Shown: positions 1 through 13,930 of the stretch, one piece after another
How the letters are laid out: each line of letters starts with the position of its first letter
Position numbering within the stretch: the first letter of the stretch is position 1
NCBI GenBank assembly: GCA_022578605.1
Contig: MU394138.1
Span: forward strand, 62,001 to 126,000
Direction of reading: 5' to 3'
Origin: Camillea tinctor
Lineage: Eukaryota; Ascomycota; Sordariomycetes; Xylariales; Xylariaceae
Length of the DNA stretch: 64,000 nt
The notes under the pieces: generated by a model
Told to the model about the DNA's origin: nothing
The model's input: only the letters and a program-made list of their open reading frames with translations
Database searches by the model: none
Translations under genes and position numbers: made by a program

Positions 1-539
1 TAAATGAGAACAAGACAAAGGAACACATTGATATTTATTGCTGCCGCCGACTCATAAGATAAAGAGCTCAAACATTAACCATCGTAAAGCAACGCATTAT
101 ATTTATACACTAAGTCTTGGTTCTTGGTTGCCTAAGTCCCCACGATGATAGTTAACTAACCTAACCTAGTATCCTACATCATCTACATAACTTGCTTTAT
201 GGGGCTAGCAGTCGTGCTATTCATTGTTTTCACTCGTGTTATTGAAATGCAATTATCAAAAGTAGGTATGATCCTTCATATGGTAAACATATTTAAGAAT
301 CGTCTGCTTGAATTTCATCACGCCGAAAACTGATATGGCTAATTAGCGGTGTTGAAACATCACGTTTGTGGTATAATGTACCTAGCACGTTTCTATTTAA
401 GCAAATATCACGTTTGGTTTAAGCTCCTTTTGACATAATGCCTTGACCTAGGAGGTGTTCGACTAAACGATTGCGGCTAAAGTATATTTATGTATAATCT
501 CCACTATGTCATAACTCATAACTCATAACTAGATGTGCT
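1..539. other. Intergenic DNA at window start
   Basis: AT-rich sequence downstream of the rhodopsin-domain gene. I see no supported coding region. It should contain that gene's 3' untranslated region. Confidence 0.5.
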
Positions 540-1838
540 CTAATGTTCTGGATGTATGATGTATATAGGAGGATCAGATTGGTAGGTGTTAGATGGTGCC
601 GCAAAGTTTGGAGGGTCAGGATTGTACGTCGGTAATTCAAGATCTCTCCACCCGGCACTCTCGTCCCCTCCAAGTTCCGGCTCATTGACTCTTTGCACAC
701 TCCTCCTTTCCATCGATGACCAACCACTGAAGCTATACCAGTGTTTCCGTAATGATGAAACGGAAGGCCATGTCCTGAAGCTGAAATTTGTAAGACGTAC
801 AAATAAAGGCCAGCACTGTAATTCACGGAGTCAGTAATTTTCATACGAATTTCATATGAGCACACGAATTGTATTTGGGGATTCAGGACTTGAAATCACT
901 CACTACTGGGAGGCATGCACATATAATTCCGGTGCAACAATGCACTGTGGTCCACACCTCAGTCCTGCCAAACGACGGTTCACGGCTTCCGGGAACATAG
1001 CTAAGTATAACCTTGACAACACCGGAGATGATGACACTGTTTACAAGCCCCAGAATTAGCCAATATTTGCCTAAGAACGTAGGTTATGTATCTGTGAAGT
1101 ACTCAACAACTTACAAGACTCCTAGAAGGAAGACCGCCGTGACAGCGATCTTTTTGCTCCTGTTCAGTCGCAACCTGGAGACGGCTCTGATGGGCAGCGC
1201 AATAATCAGCACGTCGATGAAGGCTTCGACAATACCACTGGCGAGCCAAAATATATTGTAGTTAAAGCAGTACCGTGGGTCATCCTGGCTGTTGACCCAC
1301 GTCCATTCGAGCGGAATACAATTCAGCAAGTCGGCTACGGTGCATCCGATCCAGAAGCATGTCACAGCGATAGCCAGGGCGATAACCTGGCGATGAAGCG
1401 AGATGTCAACCGAGAAGAGCCGGTTATACATGAACAGGATGGACATCTTCGTCGTGGAGGTGACGGTGAAGTACAACACCGTGCAGATGAAATCGAGCTT
1501 CGTATATAAGACATCCGCCGGTGTATATATCCTGGTGGGGTCGGAAGCTGCCTCAGCCCCTGTTGGATCGATACTAGATGCTACAATGGGCAGTTAACAT
1601 GCACAAGGCTCGAGATGATATCGAGTATAACGTATATGCAGGGCAGGGGGCGAGACAAACCGCACAAAACCACTACGTCAGTTGTGATTGTCGCCAACAG
1701 GCCCACGAGTATTGTCCAGTCATCCCAGCCGAAGCCTGCCTTTTTGTAATGTCGTGCATAAAAGCGCAGGACGACTGAGATGAGAGCCAAAACAACCCCA
1801 AGGGCTCCGACTATTGTCGTAGCATCATCATCACTCAT
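540..1838 (-). CDS. Fungal rhodopsin-domain (PTH11/SAT20-like) seven-TM membrane protein
   Basis: I joined four exons by hand: 1661-1838, 1115-1580, 904-1036 and 540-815. All introns are GT..AG and all phases agree, giving 350 residues. The first exon has a short N-terminus, a TM helix and a GWDDWT motif that matches the family's GxDDYT. The second carries the loop STTKMSILFMYNRLF and several TM helices. The third has SYVPGSREPSFGRTEVW and an HCCTGIICACLPV segment, the hallmark C-terminal helix of this family (PF20684). The last exon is a hydrophilic tail rich in Pro, Asp and Glu. These proteins sit in the plasma membrane; their ligands are mostly unknown and some resemble PTH11-type receptors, but no CFEM domain is present here. 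The start is the first ATG before the TM region. The family assignment is strong, the function is not. Confidence 0.85.
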
Positions 1839-2949
1839 TCTGGGTATGTAGGCCGGCTGCCATAGATGTGGGTACGGACTTTAAACTAGCAAGCACCTCA
1901 CCTCTCTATATAGGTAGGTAGGTTGAATGAGACTAGTGGCCGCTTGTGTTGCCGCCAGGCTGAGCACCTGGTGGGTAGATATCATTGCATTGTCCCACTG
2001 TGTCTCGAGACCGTGGAATAGGGCTGGCTACCGTACATACGCGCTTATCTTTGGAAGGATGAAGGATGCATGTATGAGAGTGTATGCCTCTGCCACACCA
2101 TTTGCTGGGCTATATATCACATAATAGCCGGACAGCGGCGTATCGGCTTAAACAAAGGTCCAAGAATCCCAGAGGACTGAATAGAGCTTTGTAAACAGTA
2201 GCCAGTTCATCTGTTCATGCAAACGCAGGTATAGCTGCTGTTCACGCCGCTATAGTGTCACTATGCCTCCCACCCTTCAAACGAACATTGGGCTAGACTT
2301 ATTGGTATCAAGTAGTTCAAGGAGGGTAAGTGAATGGGTGGGAGAAACTTCAAGCCCCGCACGAGGCTGTAGACGGCCCGGCTTGATTCTAAATATGGCG
2401 TATAGTAAGGATGATGCTTCACAAGTGCTATTTATGGTGTAAGCCTCTACTATATGGCTGATGTATACTACCCCTATTTCTTTAGTGTTCCTATACATTG
2501 AATAATCTGGTCCACCGAAAGCTTGACTGCTTTTGCCGTTGCACTGCAGATACTATTGAATGCTGTGTAACATGAGTGGTAATCCGAGACTGGAGTTGGA
2601 GTCGTTTTGCCTGCCGTAGGTGGAGACAAATCTCCTGATTTTATTTGCGAGGCTGTTGGCTTTTAGTTTCTTTCCCATACATAAGCTTCTCCCTTTTTTA
2701 ACTAGGCTTGTTGTTGGTCTAAAAAGGGGGAACATACTCCATCTCATGTATGTGCCTTACACACCTCCATAGCACTACATGACCAAGCTTTTCAACGATT
2801 CGATCTTGCATTTACAATTCTAGCTGGACGCAACCGCGACAATTTCTTTCGTCGACGTCTGCTAGGCGTGCTCATTCCTTTTCATCATCTTTATGTGAAA
2901 ATAGTGGTCTGAAGCTCCGGAATTCACGATATTCTTCATCCACTCTACC
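1839..2949. other. Intergenic region between rhodopsin-domain gene and KDSR
   Basis: Divergent promoter region of about 1.1 kb for the minus-strand rhodopsin-domain gene and the plus-strand reductase. It has short TAGGTAGG-type runs near 1910-1922. The small open frames here show no domain or codon pattern, and I annotate none. Confidence 0.5.
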
Positions 2950-4142
2950 ATGGGGAACCTCATGTCTCGAAACGAATTCCCCGTAGAGGGAAGAGTAAGA
3001 AATCCATTTGTCCCTCACAAATAAGAGAAAGAACTAATATTTCCCCGAATATAAAAGACTGTGGTCATCACAGGCGGCTCTAGTGGTATGGGTCTTGAGG
3101 TTGGACGCCAACTCGCTGAAAAGGGCGCGAACGTTGTCATTGTCGCTCGTGGCCAAGAAAAGTTGCGTCAAGGAATTGAGTATATACAGGTATTTCTTCT
3201 TCGTCATTTCGTTTATCACCAGCCTCCGTAACTAAGTTATCATTATAGGCCGGAGCATTGTACCCCCAATCCCAGCGCTTCCATCAGATAAGTGCCGATC
3301 TAACAAGCCCGTCCGATGCTGTGCGCGTCATGGACGAGGTTGTGGCATGGAACTCGTCGACCCCGCCAGACATCGTGTGGTGTTGTGCCGGCAGCGCGCT
3401 ACCAACCCTCTTTATCGACACGCCCGTAGCGCGATTCCACAATCAGATGGATAGCAACTACTTCACGGGAATGCATATGGCGCACGCGACTCTGAGGCGC
3501 TGGCTTAAGATATCGCCGAAAGACGCCGCGGACGACCCGTCCTCCCATTCCTGCGCTCCAACGAACGGCCCGCCGCCGGCACGTCACCTTATCTTCACGT
3601 CCACCTTCCTGGCGTTCTACAGCTTTGCCGGCTGGACCCCCTACAGCCCCAGCAAGGCCGCCCTGCGCGGCCTCTCCGACACGCTGTCCCAGGAGATGAA
3701 CCTGTACGCCGCGGCCCATCCCACCGAGCCCCGCGTCCGCGTGCACACCGTCTTCCCCGCCACCATCCTTAGCGAATCGTACGAGGCCGAGAACCTTATC
3801 AAGACCGACCTGTCCAAGATGCTGGAAGAAGGGGACGAGGCGCAGACGCCGCAAGTCGTGGCCGCCAAGAGCATCAGGGGGCTGGAGACCGGGCAGGAGC
3901 TCGTTACGACGAACCTGGTTACGTGGCTGGTGAAGCGCAGCATGCTTGGAGGCAGTGTGCGAGGTGGCTTCTGGAGAGCGCTGCTGGACTGGATTGTGGG
4001 GAGTCTGATGGCGCTTGTTATGATATTCGTGAGAGACGATATGGACCGGAAGGTCAGGGCGTGGGGCCGCAAGTATGGCGACTCGGGCATGAATGGGGAC
4101 AACAAATCGGCTAGATCCGTGAAGGGTCACCTCCAAGCTTAA
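2950..4142 (+). CDS. TSC10: 3-ketodihydrosphingosine reductase (KDSR/Tsc10-like short-chain dehydrogenase)
   Basis: Three exons, 2950-2994, 3058-3189 and 3249-4142, give 356 residues with consistent phases. The enzyme reduces 3-ketodihydrosphingosine to dihydrosphingosine with NADPH, the second step of sphingolipid synthesis, at the ER membrane. The N-terminus reads NEFPVEGR then [12 protein letters not shown], the Rossmann dinucleotide loop; the split of the family's FPVEGR-T motif across intron 1 confirms the start. A WCCAGSA segment corresponds to the NAG-type motif. The catalytic YSPSK (YxxxK) lies near residues 191-195 with TSTF before it as the Ser region. A C-terminal hydrophobic helix ([17 protein letters not shown]) is the expected membrane anchor. 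Intron 1 has a CTAAT branch site. The gene stands alone, convergent with the chitinase. Assignment to Tsc10 rather than another SDR rests on the N-terminal motif and the C-terminal anchor. Confidence 0.85.
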
Positions 4143-5256
4143 TAAAAGACCTTACTTGGGAAGATGGAAATGAGTAATGAGATGGGAACCGGAGGCAGGG
4201 AACTGTTTGCTTGCTTGGAAGACGTATTGTAGCGTATACCTTTCTCTTGCGAGTCGCTGGGCTGAGGCTTCTCGCTCCTATAACATCAATATTTTAACAC
4301 AGTCAAGAATGAGGATCATAAAAAGAGTAATATACTTTATTTATATATCTTAGTTAATCGACCCTTGTTATAAAGTCTTGTGCAATTTATTCCCATATCT
4401 GCCCCCTCTATCCGGCTCTTGCATCTTTTAAGTCAATGGCAGGGCTCCTCAGGGGTCGAGGTCCTGAACAACCTAACCTAGACACTAACGATACTAAGGG
4501 CACCAACTACGCCAATAGTGTTGCTAATGAAATGATAACCATGAGCGTCACGTCCAGATTACTGATCCTCAAGATCATTTTCCTCCTCGCACAGGTAACC
4601 ATGAACTTCACGACGCCATACCCTAACAAGGTACCGGGGATAGGGGCCAAGCGGAGCGTCGGCAGGGCGCCGTAGTCTTGAGATTAGATCAAAAGGTTGA
4701 ATACTGTATTCATGGAGTCAATTTCAATGGTTGTAAAACGGCGGCGCTACCTTGTGTTCCCTGACGAGGCTTGTTTTCGTCCGGCAGGAGAAGATTGAGA
4801 TTATTCCAACATTGTCAGGCTTCAGAGAGGAGTGTCAATGTAGTCATTTGAAAGCTCAGGTATGTGGTAAATATGTACCATTGGAAGATAAGTATGTAAA
4901 AGACAGAATGAATATATACAGTGAAGTGATAGTGTCCCCCAAAATACCATATGAATGCAACGCTAAAATCTCAGAAAAAAAAAAAAAAAAACCAAATATA
5001 TCCCCACCGCGACCCCTAGTTCAAAAAGGGGGAGCGCTTAAGCGAATGTAGTTGGGATATCTCCAACTTATATACAAGAATGATATGCAAAAGGTAAAAA
5101 AAAAGCAATAAACGGTGAAACATGTCTCTACCATCATCGCCATCTCCCGGATGTGAGACCAACCGACTCATACCGACAAGTTCACCGGATGAGAAGGAGG
5201 GGGAGGGGGAACAGCGACTGAAAGCTGGGAGTCGACACGGGATAAGACAAGCTAGC
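4143..5256. other. Convergent intergenic region
   Basis: Lies between the 3' ends of the reductase and the chitinase. It includes a poly-A run at about 4975-4991. Small open frames here lack recognisable features. Confidence 0.5.
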
Positions 5257-6773
<1,517 letters not shown>

Positions 6774-8039
6774 CTTGACGAATTTCTCTCAGAGAAACTA
6801 TAGAGAACAGATAAAGGAGTGTGTGAATTGAAGAATGCTTAACGGACTAGGGAGAACGAGTTGAAAGAGGACCCGAAGTGTTAATATACTTATATTAATT
6901 CTAGACTGGGCGAGAACCTCGATCTCAACGTTGCGGATAAAGAGAAGGGCCATCTTCACATGGTATCTTGACATGACCACAGCCGTTTAATCCCCGATGC
7001 TGGATTGATAGATAGGCCCCCAGTAGAGGCCATGAACCAGGACATGGCCTCACGCGTTCTTGGGAACAGGATCTTGTCCCATCGTGGCAACGTTGCGAGT
7101 CTCTATTGCATGGCCTGCACATGAAAAAGTGAAGCACGGCGTATAGCTACTCAAAGTCTCTATCTCCCCTGTAGGTACTGGCTACACAAGGTCATGGGAG
7201 TTCGCGAGGCTCACCGGAGCTTGGGCATTGCAATAAGATAATCAATAATATTACAGGCTCGTGCTGGTATTAATCCGTAGAGGGAAGGTAGACGTTGGGT
7301 ATGTGTCTTGCATGGGAGGGCCTCAAGAGTCGCGGCAGACGAGTAGCCTTTTTCTCAGGGGAAGCTATCCCAACTGACCAATCAAAGTTGCTGTCTTAAA
7401 GAGCAGAAGCGACCCAGCATGTGGCCCTGTGCACAGGGAGACGAAGCACACAGGGATCAGAAGCTTATCGCAGGGTTGCATTGAAACATCATTCATCTCT
7501 GGCTCTCATACCCCGCCATCACTTGACCCCCCGTTGAAGGCTTTTGGATCTTGGGACACATGTCACTATGTCAGGTAAAGGGCATAAAGAGAGATCCCGC
7601 TGTTTGTTACGAGGACAGAAACTTGTTTATAAGTCTGGGCAAACCGAGCGTAAACCAGATCCTAAAGGAACCGGTAACACTATGTTGGTCTAGCCCAGTG
7701 TGTTAAGTCCAGGATAACGACGGAATAACCTTTACCTGGCTTGGGGAACGGGAAAGCTGCCGAATACTTTACTCCCGTTCATCTGAAAACACTTACACCA
7801 CCTATATTACAATATACTCGACTTACACAACAACTCCCGCCCCGAAAAAGGCAGGCTACGCCAACCCCTGGTCCCGGCTTGCAGAAGGGCCAGAACCGAA
7901 AATGGCTGCAGCAAAGCCTAACACCAATACCAACATCATTGCCCCGAGCTTGGTGTGCTGAAGAGAGATAAGGTATTTCCTATTTGGGGATATTTTCCGT
8001 TGCACCCAATCCTTGAGCTTCTCGAACATGTCTTAAGCT
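6774..8039. other. Upstream region of the chitinase
   Basis: About 1.27 kb with no supported gene. It should hold the chitinase promoter. GC content is mixed, and the few short plus-strand open frames near 7741-7970 begin without ATG and show no known motif. Confidence 0.45.
6887..6894 (-). promoter_or_regulatory. Possible TATA element of the chitinase gene
   Basis: Reads TATAAGTA on the minus strand, 114 nt before the chitinase start codon, in a locally AT-rich stretch. Position fits a TATA box, but AT-rich words are common here. Confidence 0.3.
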
Positions 8040-8075
<36 letters not shown>

Positions 8076-8251
8076 CGGCCGGGGGGGGGGGGGGCCGCGG
8101 GCGGCCCCGCCCGCGGCGCCGCGAGCGCGCNNNNNNNNNNGTTTTTTTTTTTTTTTATTTGTTTTTCCTATTTTTGTTTTTTTTTTCGTTGACCCCATTC
8201 TTTTTGTTTTTTCAAACTTCTTTATTTGGCCCCCCCCCCCCCCCCCCCCCC
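8040..8251. other. Scaffold gap with flanking homopolymers (likely assembly artefact)
   Basis: A run of 36 G (8040-8075) is followed by a GC-only stretch, then ten N (8131-8140), then a T-rich stretch and a run of 22 C (8230-8251). The composition is unlike anything else in the window. The ten N mark an assembly join of unknown true size. Any protein read through this stretch is meaningless. Confidence 0.9.
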
Positions 8252-11200
8252 ATGGTCACACTTCACGGTCCAGGTCATTCTCATCTAGCGCGAGCGAACA
8301 ACCGTTGAGTATGACCCTCCTTGGCCCACTCCCCACAGTCTTGCTCTTGCTGCCGCCGTTGGTGTTGTCGAAGCTTCAACGTCTGGTTGCATCGGTAATC
8401 ATAGCCATTTTTGCAACGTTACTGGGTCCGGTGTCTGACGGGGAGCACACCCCTTATCTACGTATGTACGCTGCACCGCACTGCACCGGGGCGGATGGGA
8501 TCCTATTGTTTCGGGAGAGGCTGAGACGCATGTCTCGAGATCAGATAGTGAAAGGTTATAGAGCATGGATTCCTATTAGCAGAAAGTGACCGAGTGCCGG
8601 TGGGGAAGCATCTATTCGACTCGGTTCCAACACCATTATCACGGCGTGACGTAGCACACGATCATGCCGGCTATCAGTCGGTATCTTGGTTCATGTCTTG
8701 CTAGGCTTCAGATAGATACGCTGACCAAGTCAATTGATGTTATGGTTGTTGTCGTGGTTGTTGCACAGGATCCATACGCAGGATCCGTATGCATTTACAC
8801 GTGCATTTGACCCAGCCTATCCATTCCACTCCTCAAAGTAATAGCTGTAGTTGGAGTACATTGTGTGAGTATGCGTGCATGTAGGGAGGGAGAGAGGCTT
8901 GCTCGGTCCGAAGCGAAATATACACAACATGGTGGGCAAGCAACGGAATAAGCGCCAAACTTCTCAACTCCAAGGAACCCCCTGATCCTGATCTCACCCA
9001 CCGCGATCGGTGGTTTTTGATTATTAGCAGACGCATCATGGCACGTGAATACTCCTCGCAGTCAAAAAGACGGGGATAGACACGTCTTTTTTTTTTATTA
9101 ACGAAGATATAGCTAGTAGTGCGGTGGTGGTAGGCTGTTAGTGTCTCGCCCATTAATCTGGAATATAGGTTTATGCACCCCAACTGTTTCTATATAGCGG
9201 CGGTAGGCTATAGGACATGCCTTTCGAAAGTGCGCAAACTGGGTCTAGACTCTTGCATCACTGGCAAAGCCCTACCCAAAGCCGATGAACATATGGATAA
9301 GAAGCGAGGCACTTATGTTATAACAGTATATTGTTATTGAGACCCTGAGGCCAACAGCTTGTTGTTCCTGAGATTCGTCACCGTCACCATGCATGGTGGG
9401 GGTTGTGCCGAGTTTGTGATCGCCATCGCTTCCAGGACGGGCAGCTGGTCGGTCGATGGAGGAAAATAAGAAAGCATCTCATCTACTCGGCAGACTGGTC
9501 AGATCTAAGGATCCTCCTCCTCCTCCCCCCTCCAAATCCATTCTGCCTCGTCCAGGGGGGGAAGGTCAGGTACCAGAATCTCGGACCAATTAGTTTCCAG
9601 CTGCATGGTGGCAGCCCCTTGCATTGCCTGGCTTACATCACACTATACATTCCAGAGTTGTAATTAACTTATTACCCTGTGGTTTTCAATGTTGCTTGCT
9701 TGCGTACATCTCTATAATTTAAGTCGCCGAACATCTAACCCTATGAACATTGAGGAGAGAGGGGTTGAATGAGTCCTAACCTAGAGCAAGCCTATTACAA
9801 CATAAATCACAGTTGCCTTTTAAAGGATTATAAAACCGATAGATAGAAATCATCTCATTCAGCCGTAACCCCTGCCGGTGATAATATCTAGGTTGTTGGT
9901 CTTATAGATTATTAATAACGACATATGGGTGCACGGAAGTATAACGCTCTAAAAAAAGACCCAATCCACTGAACCCCATGCTCACTATATAGTAGTATCA
10001 CCATCTCCCATCCTATAACACAAACACAATGTTCATATTCCGTACGTAGCAGCCGGCGTTAATAGCCGAAATTCAAGTAAGTACCTAGCCAGTCGCCATG
10101 CCATGCCAGTGCCCCTCCTATGTACTATACTGTACTTGTTGGTTCGGAGGTGGCATTTATGTAAGGGGTTCTTTTTTTCCTCTCTTTTTCCACGTAGCAT
10201 ATTCTCCGAGTTCAATTAAGCTTGAATTCCATTGACAGGTCGAGTCGGAGAAGCGCATCTCCGTAGGCTCGTTGCAGCGCCGCAAATGACTTCGGCTATG
10301 TGTGCACGAGACCTGTGTTCATAGGTATTGACTTGAATTATCAAACCCCGAGATGCGTATCCAAACGTATTGAACTTACGTAGGTCCGAGTTGTTGCACA
10401 TGTCTATACTCAGTCTTAAACAAGACGACAACATGCCGTTCGATACGAGAAAACCAACCCATTTGTCCTCATATGATATTGTTTTTTTTCTTGCCATTGA
10501 TATTTACTAATAAATAATGCACGCGAGTCGGTGACGTCCTCTTCACCCTATGCACATGTGGTGAAGGCGGATCTTCAAAATCATCCAACGCTCCGGTCTA
10601 GATCCTGCGATCAGGTTTGCCTGCCCGAAGGGGTGAAAGTGAACTTTAATAGACCTCCAACCTAGCGGGGCGAGTCTTCTAAAAGTCGGCCATTCCGTGT
10701 TTTAGATGCCTCGTTTACCGCGTGTACACCCTGAGAGCTAGACCCAATACTTATACCGACAAGCGCTGCGAATTAGTACGAAGGTCTCATTCATTAGACG
10801 CGGTGCGCTTGCCTGGTAATTTCTTAGATACCTTCGGCAACGACGGAAGATGGGTTTTTCGTATGGTCATTGACGGAGGACCATCAGTAGGTGTGCTGAT
10901 AACGAAGAAAGAAATACTGTGAGCAGAATATTTGTAATATAGACATATGTAAGCTAGCAACCTTGGCGATGTGATGTTGACAGAAGTGTGGCAAGCATAG
11001 AGGGTAAACATCATGTTGCATACCACCTACCCTCCTTCTCCCCCTCGATGAGATTCTGTAAGCTGAAAAGAAGGAAGATGGCTCGTTACAGATCCTGAGA
11101 AGCCAAGGTAGTAATTTCACCATGATACCTTGTAGGATTAAGCGCTACGGCATTGGCGGTGGTATTGAAGAATGTTGTTCATCGGGTTCGAGGTCCGAAA

Positions 11201-11430
11201 TAAACCCCCCTTTTTTGGCTTGTGAACACGTCAAAGCATATCTAGGGATAACAAGCCGTGCTCAACTGATGAGAGTTTCTAAGTGCAGAGGGTAAGAAGG
11301 TCATTCGGCTAGCAAGACTTAATCAATACGCTCGCATAATGAATGTAAATAAATAATGAAGGTTGCGATTCTAAGATATCACGGCCATATGCTCAGCGAT
11401 AGTGTGCATCGAACTTATGTCACCTGTGCG

Positions 11431-11464
<34 letters not shown>

Positions 11465-11536
11465 GAAAGAAAAAGGAAAAAGAAAAAAAAATACAGCAAA
11501 AAAGCTCAGATTGATCTTTTTTTGATCAATCTTACG
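8252..11536. other. Gene-poor region after the gap
   Basis: About 3.3 kb without a supported gene. A plus-strand frame at 8310-8589 begins with a hydrophobic stretch (LLLLPPLVLSKL) but adjoins the assembly gap and has no other recognisable feature, so I leave it out. The rest is AT-rich with short simple runs and a poly-A tract at about 11431-11461. Confidence 0.45.
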
Positions 11537-11627
11537 AAAAACCTGTTTAGAGTCGGACTCGAACCATTGGGTGAGTTTCCGAAGGTTTTCTCTGGCCTCG
11601 GGTCACCCACTCGGCTAAGCAGAGGAA
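11537..11627 (-). other. tRNA-like Pol III signature (degenerate tRNA or SINE head)
   Basis: On the minus strand TAGCCGAGTGGG (11616-11627) fits the A-box consensus and GGTTCGAGTCC (11555-11565) fits the B-box consensus. They start 52 nt apart, as in tRNAs with a long variable arm. A five-T terminator follows at 11537-11541. However the acceptor and T stems pair poorly by hand, so I do not call a functional tRNA. A tRNA pseudogene or tRNA-derived short element fits better. Confidence 0.3.
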
Positions 11628-11892
11628 GAAAGAGCCCTTCAGTGGTGCTGCGTCAGCCCGTGCTTCCGTCACTGCAGACTTCGTTTCTTAGCAGAGGCGG
11701 GGTGTCAGGTTACTGGACCATGCTCCTATCTAGGTTTATAAACTTAGGTACAAAGCAAACTTCACCTAAGGTGTACGTACCTACCCCTTGGTTTACCCGT
11801 TACCCCTTTGTTTGCCCGTAGCCCACCTTATCTATCTCCCTACCTACCCCCCAACCCATCCCCTATCCTCCCCCCATCCCCCATCCCCTTCC

Positions 11893-12861
11893 TTAACCGC
11901 TCCACACCGCCGGCCCCGGCGCCGTGTAGCTCGTCGGCACCGGGTAGTACGACCACATGAGTCCGGGGTCGGAGGCCTTATACGCGCCGGGGAACGCGAC
12001 GAGGGGGCCAGGGGTGCCGGAGCCGCCGCCCGTGACCTCGACCTGCGCGCACGAGAGGTAGATCTGGGCGCCGCCGATGGACTGCGCCTGGTGCAGGGCG
12101 ATGCTCTCGACGCGCACGAGGTACTTGCCGCTGGGGACGGCCTTAGGGATAGTGAACTCGACGGTTTTCTTGTCTGCGCTCTAGTTAGTATTTTTCTTTC
12201 TTTCTTTCTCTTTTCCACAATTTCCCTCTTCTCTTTCCCTTCTATGAATCTCTCCCAGACCTCCTTTCCTCCTATAGAAACAGACACCGAGCAGCGGAAA
12301 AGACGAAGGGGGGGGGTCAGAGGTACGTACTATAAGCCGGCCAAGTCTGCTCCCCCGAGCCCATAGGCGGCACAGCGGTGATGCTCCCCGCCTTGAACCA
12401 CACGTTGCCCGCAGGGTCCCAGGTGTTGATGTCGGCGCCGTCGGGCACCCTGGCCATGTAGAACTGCACGGGGCCAAAATGGGTGACGGCGGCGTTGGCG
12501 ACGAAGCCGAGGGGCTCGCCGGCGGCAACAGTGGCTGTGGCGCTGCCGGCCCGCGCCTGGTAGCACCGCATGTCGGGGCTGTTGACGTCGGTCACACCCG
12601 CGTTGCTCTGGTAGTTCTTGGTCATGCGCACGGCGGTCCAGGGCGTGGGCTCGGGGGTGCCGTTGACGATAACGCGGTCGAAGTGGTCTGGGTTGATGGG
12701 TTAGACATCTAGTTGTTTTGAACCACAAGGATATGAGTATGGACGTGGATGCTTAGTGTTGGATGCAGTTAAGGGAAAGGGGGTGAAACCCAGACTAGTA
12801 GGTCCTTACAATGAGCATGGGCAGTAGCTGCTGTGAGCAGCAAGGAGAGTAAGGGCTTCAT
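11893..12861 (-). CDS. Secreted AA9 lytic polysaccharide monooxygenase (formerly GH61)
   Basis: Three exons, 12810-12861, 12327-12687 and 11893-12178, join in phase to 232 residues. LPMOs of this family oxidatively break cellulose or related glucans with copper. The signal peptide [16 protein letters not shown] is followed directly by His, so the mature protein begins HYHFDRV, giving the N-terminal half of the histidine brace. The second brace His is in [25 protein letters not shown] provides a usual disulfide Cys and YLSCAQVEV the partner Cys and the axial Tyr region. [11 protein letters not shown] and [16 protein letters not shown] are the typical C-terminal motifs. There is no linker or CBM1. 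The exon 2-3 junction uses a GTACCT donor beside a GTACGT alternative; only the former keeps the frame. Family call is firm; C1/C4 regioselectivity cannot be read. Confidence 0.92.
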
Positions 12862-13930
12862 CTTGGGTAGGTGGCTATTCACAGACGTCGCTACCTAAGA
12901 GAGAATTACTAAAGCGAAGAGAGTGCGAAACCCCTACGAGACCACCAAGGGAAGTATTCCAGTAATATATATGCATCTCGGCGTTCCCAGCATCACAAGA
13001 TAGTATCAAATACCGGGAACACACTTCTTGCCAAGATCAATATCACTTCACGTTATGGAGAGAAGCTCGGCTGGTGGTTGGCTCATTATACTAGCCCCCA
13101 AGCATCCAAATGAAGCACCATCCACTTGGGATAATAAACGTGGATAAATAACCGGACGTACGGGTCTGGGGTATATCGGCAATGCGTCGGGTCTAATAAG
13201 CCCTTGCCTATGTTGGACCCGGCTAAGCACAATGGATTAGCTATAAATAGATGTTCATGTGTGCGACGTTGTATAAATACCTCTGGTGACGTTTGCCATA
13301 TTCAAAGAAAATTTGATCGGACTGGCGAAATAAGTAGGATTTGTTGTAACTATTCTCAGAACGATAGCAAGGGTGGGTGAAGGAATTGGATATGCCAAGT
13401 TCAAAGCAATTCTAGATAGTGAACGGTCACAATATGGGTGCATGGATATTTCCCAAGAGAAACCCGAATAATATTTGAGGGGGAACATATCCCAAGCAAG
13501 CGTCCTAATAAGTACCTATCTAAATCCCATATTCCAGGTACGTTCGGGAAGTCTGTCACTTCTCTCATCAATATCTGTGGTATCAAATGCCCAGCTAAGA
13601 AATGACTTCCCTCGGAGCATCTTGAGGGCAATGACAACAGTAGATATCATCACGATTTCCCTCGTTTGGATGGCACGGTGGCTACTCCATGAGCCCTCTT
13701 CATTTCCCACCATAGCCCTTAAACCACTTCCATGATATCAGCGGTAATGTTTGTCTAGCTCGAGGTTCCTGATTCATTGGAAATGCCATCTTCCGAAAAG
13801 ATAGCGGTAAATTCGCCCTCAGTCATGCTAGATAAGAAATTATATGAAAAGGAGTTGAGATTAGATACCAAATAACCAATGGCTTCCCCTACTCTCAATT
13901 AGCAATATTTCTTGAAGCAACGCAATACAA
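12862..13930. other. Intergenic region between AA9 gene and KAR5-like gene
   Basis: About 1.07 kb. It holds the AA9 promoter and the 3' end of the KAR5-like gene, whose last few residues may come from a further small exon near 13740-13840. Other open frames here show no recognisable domain. Confidence 0.45.

Noticed and set aside
7955..8308. Glycine-run protein across the N gap
   Set aside because: Translates homopolymers and N bases; an assembly artefact.
11188..11199. GGTTCGAGGTCC resembling a tRNA B box
   Set aside because: The last bases do not fit the consensus and there is no A box at the right distance upstream.
11402..11821. Lys-rich open frame
   Set aside because: Begins in a poly-A tract and runs through the tRNA-like region; no protein feature.
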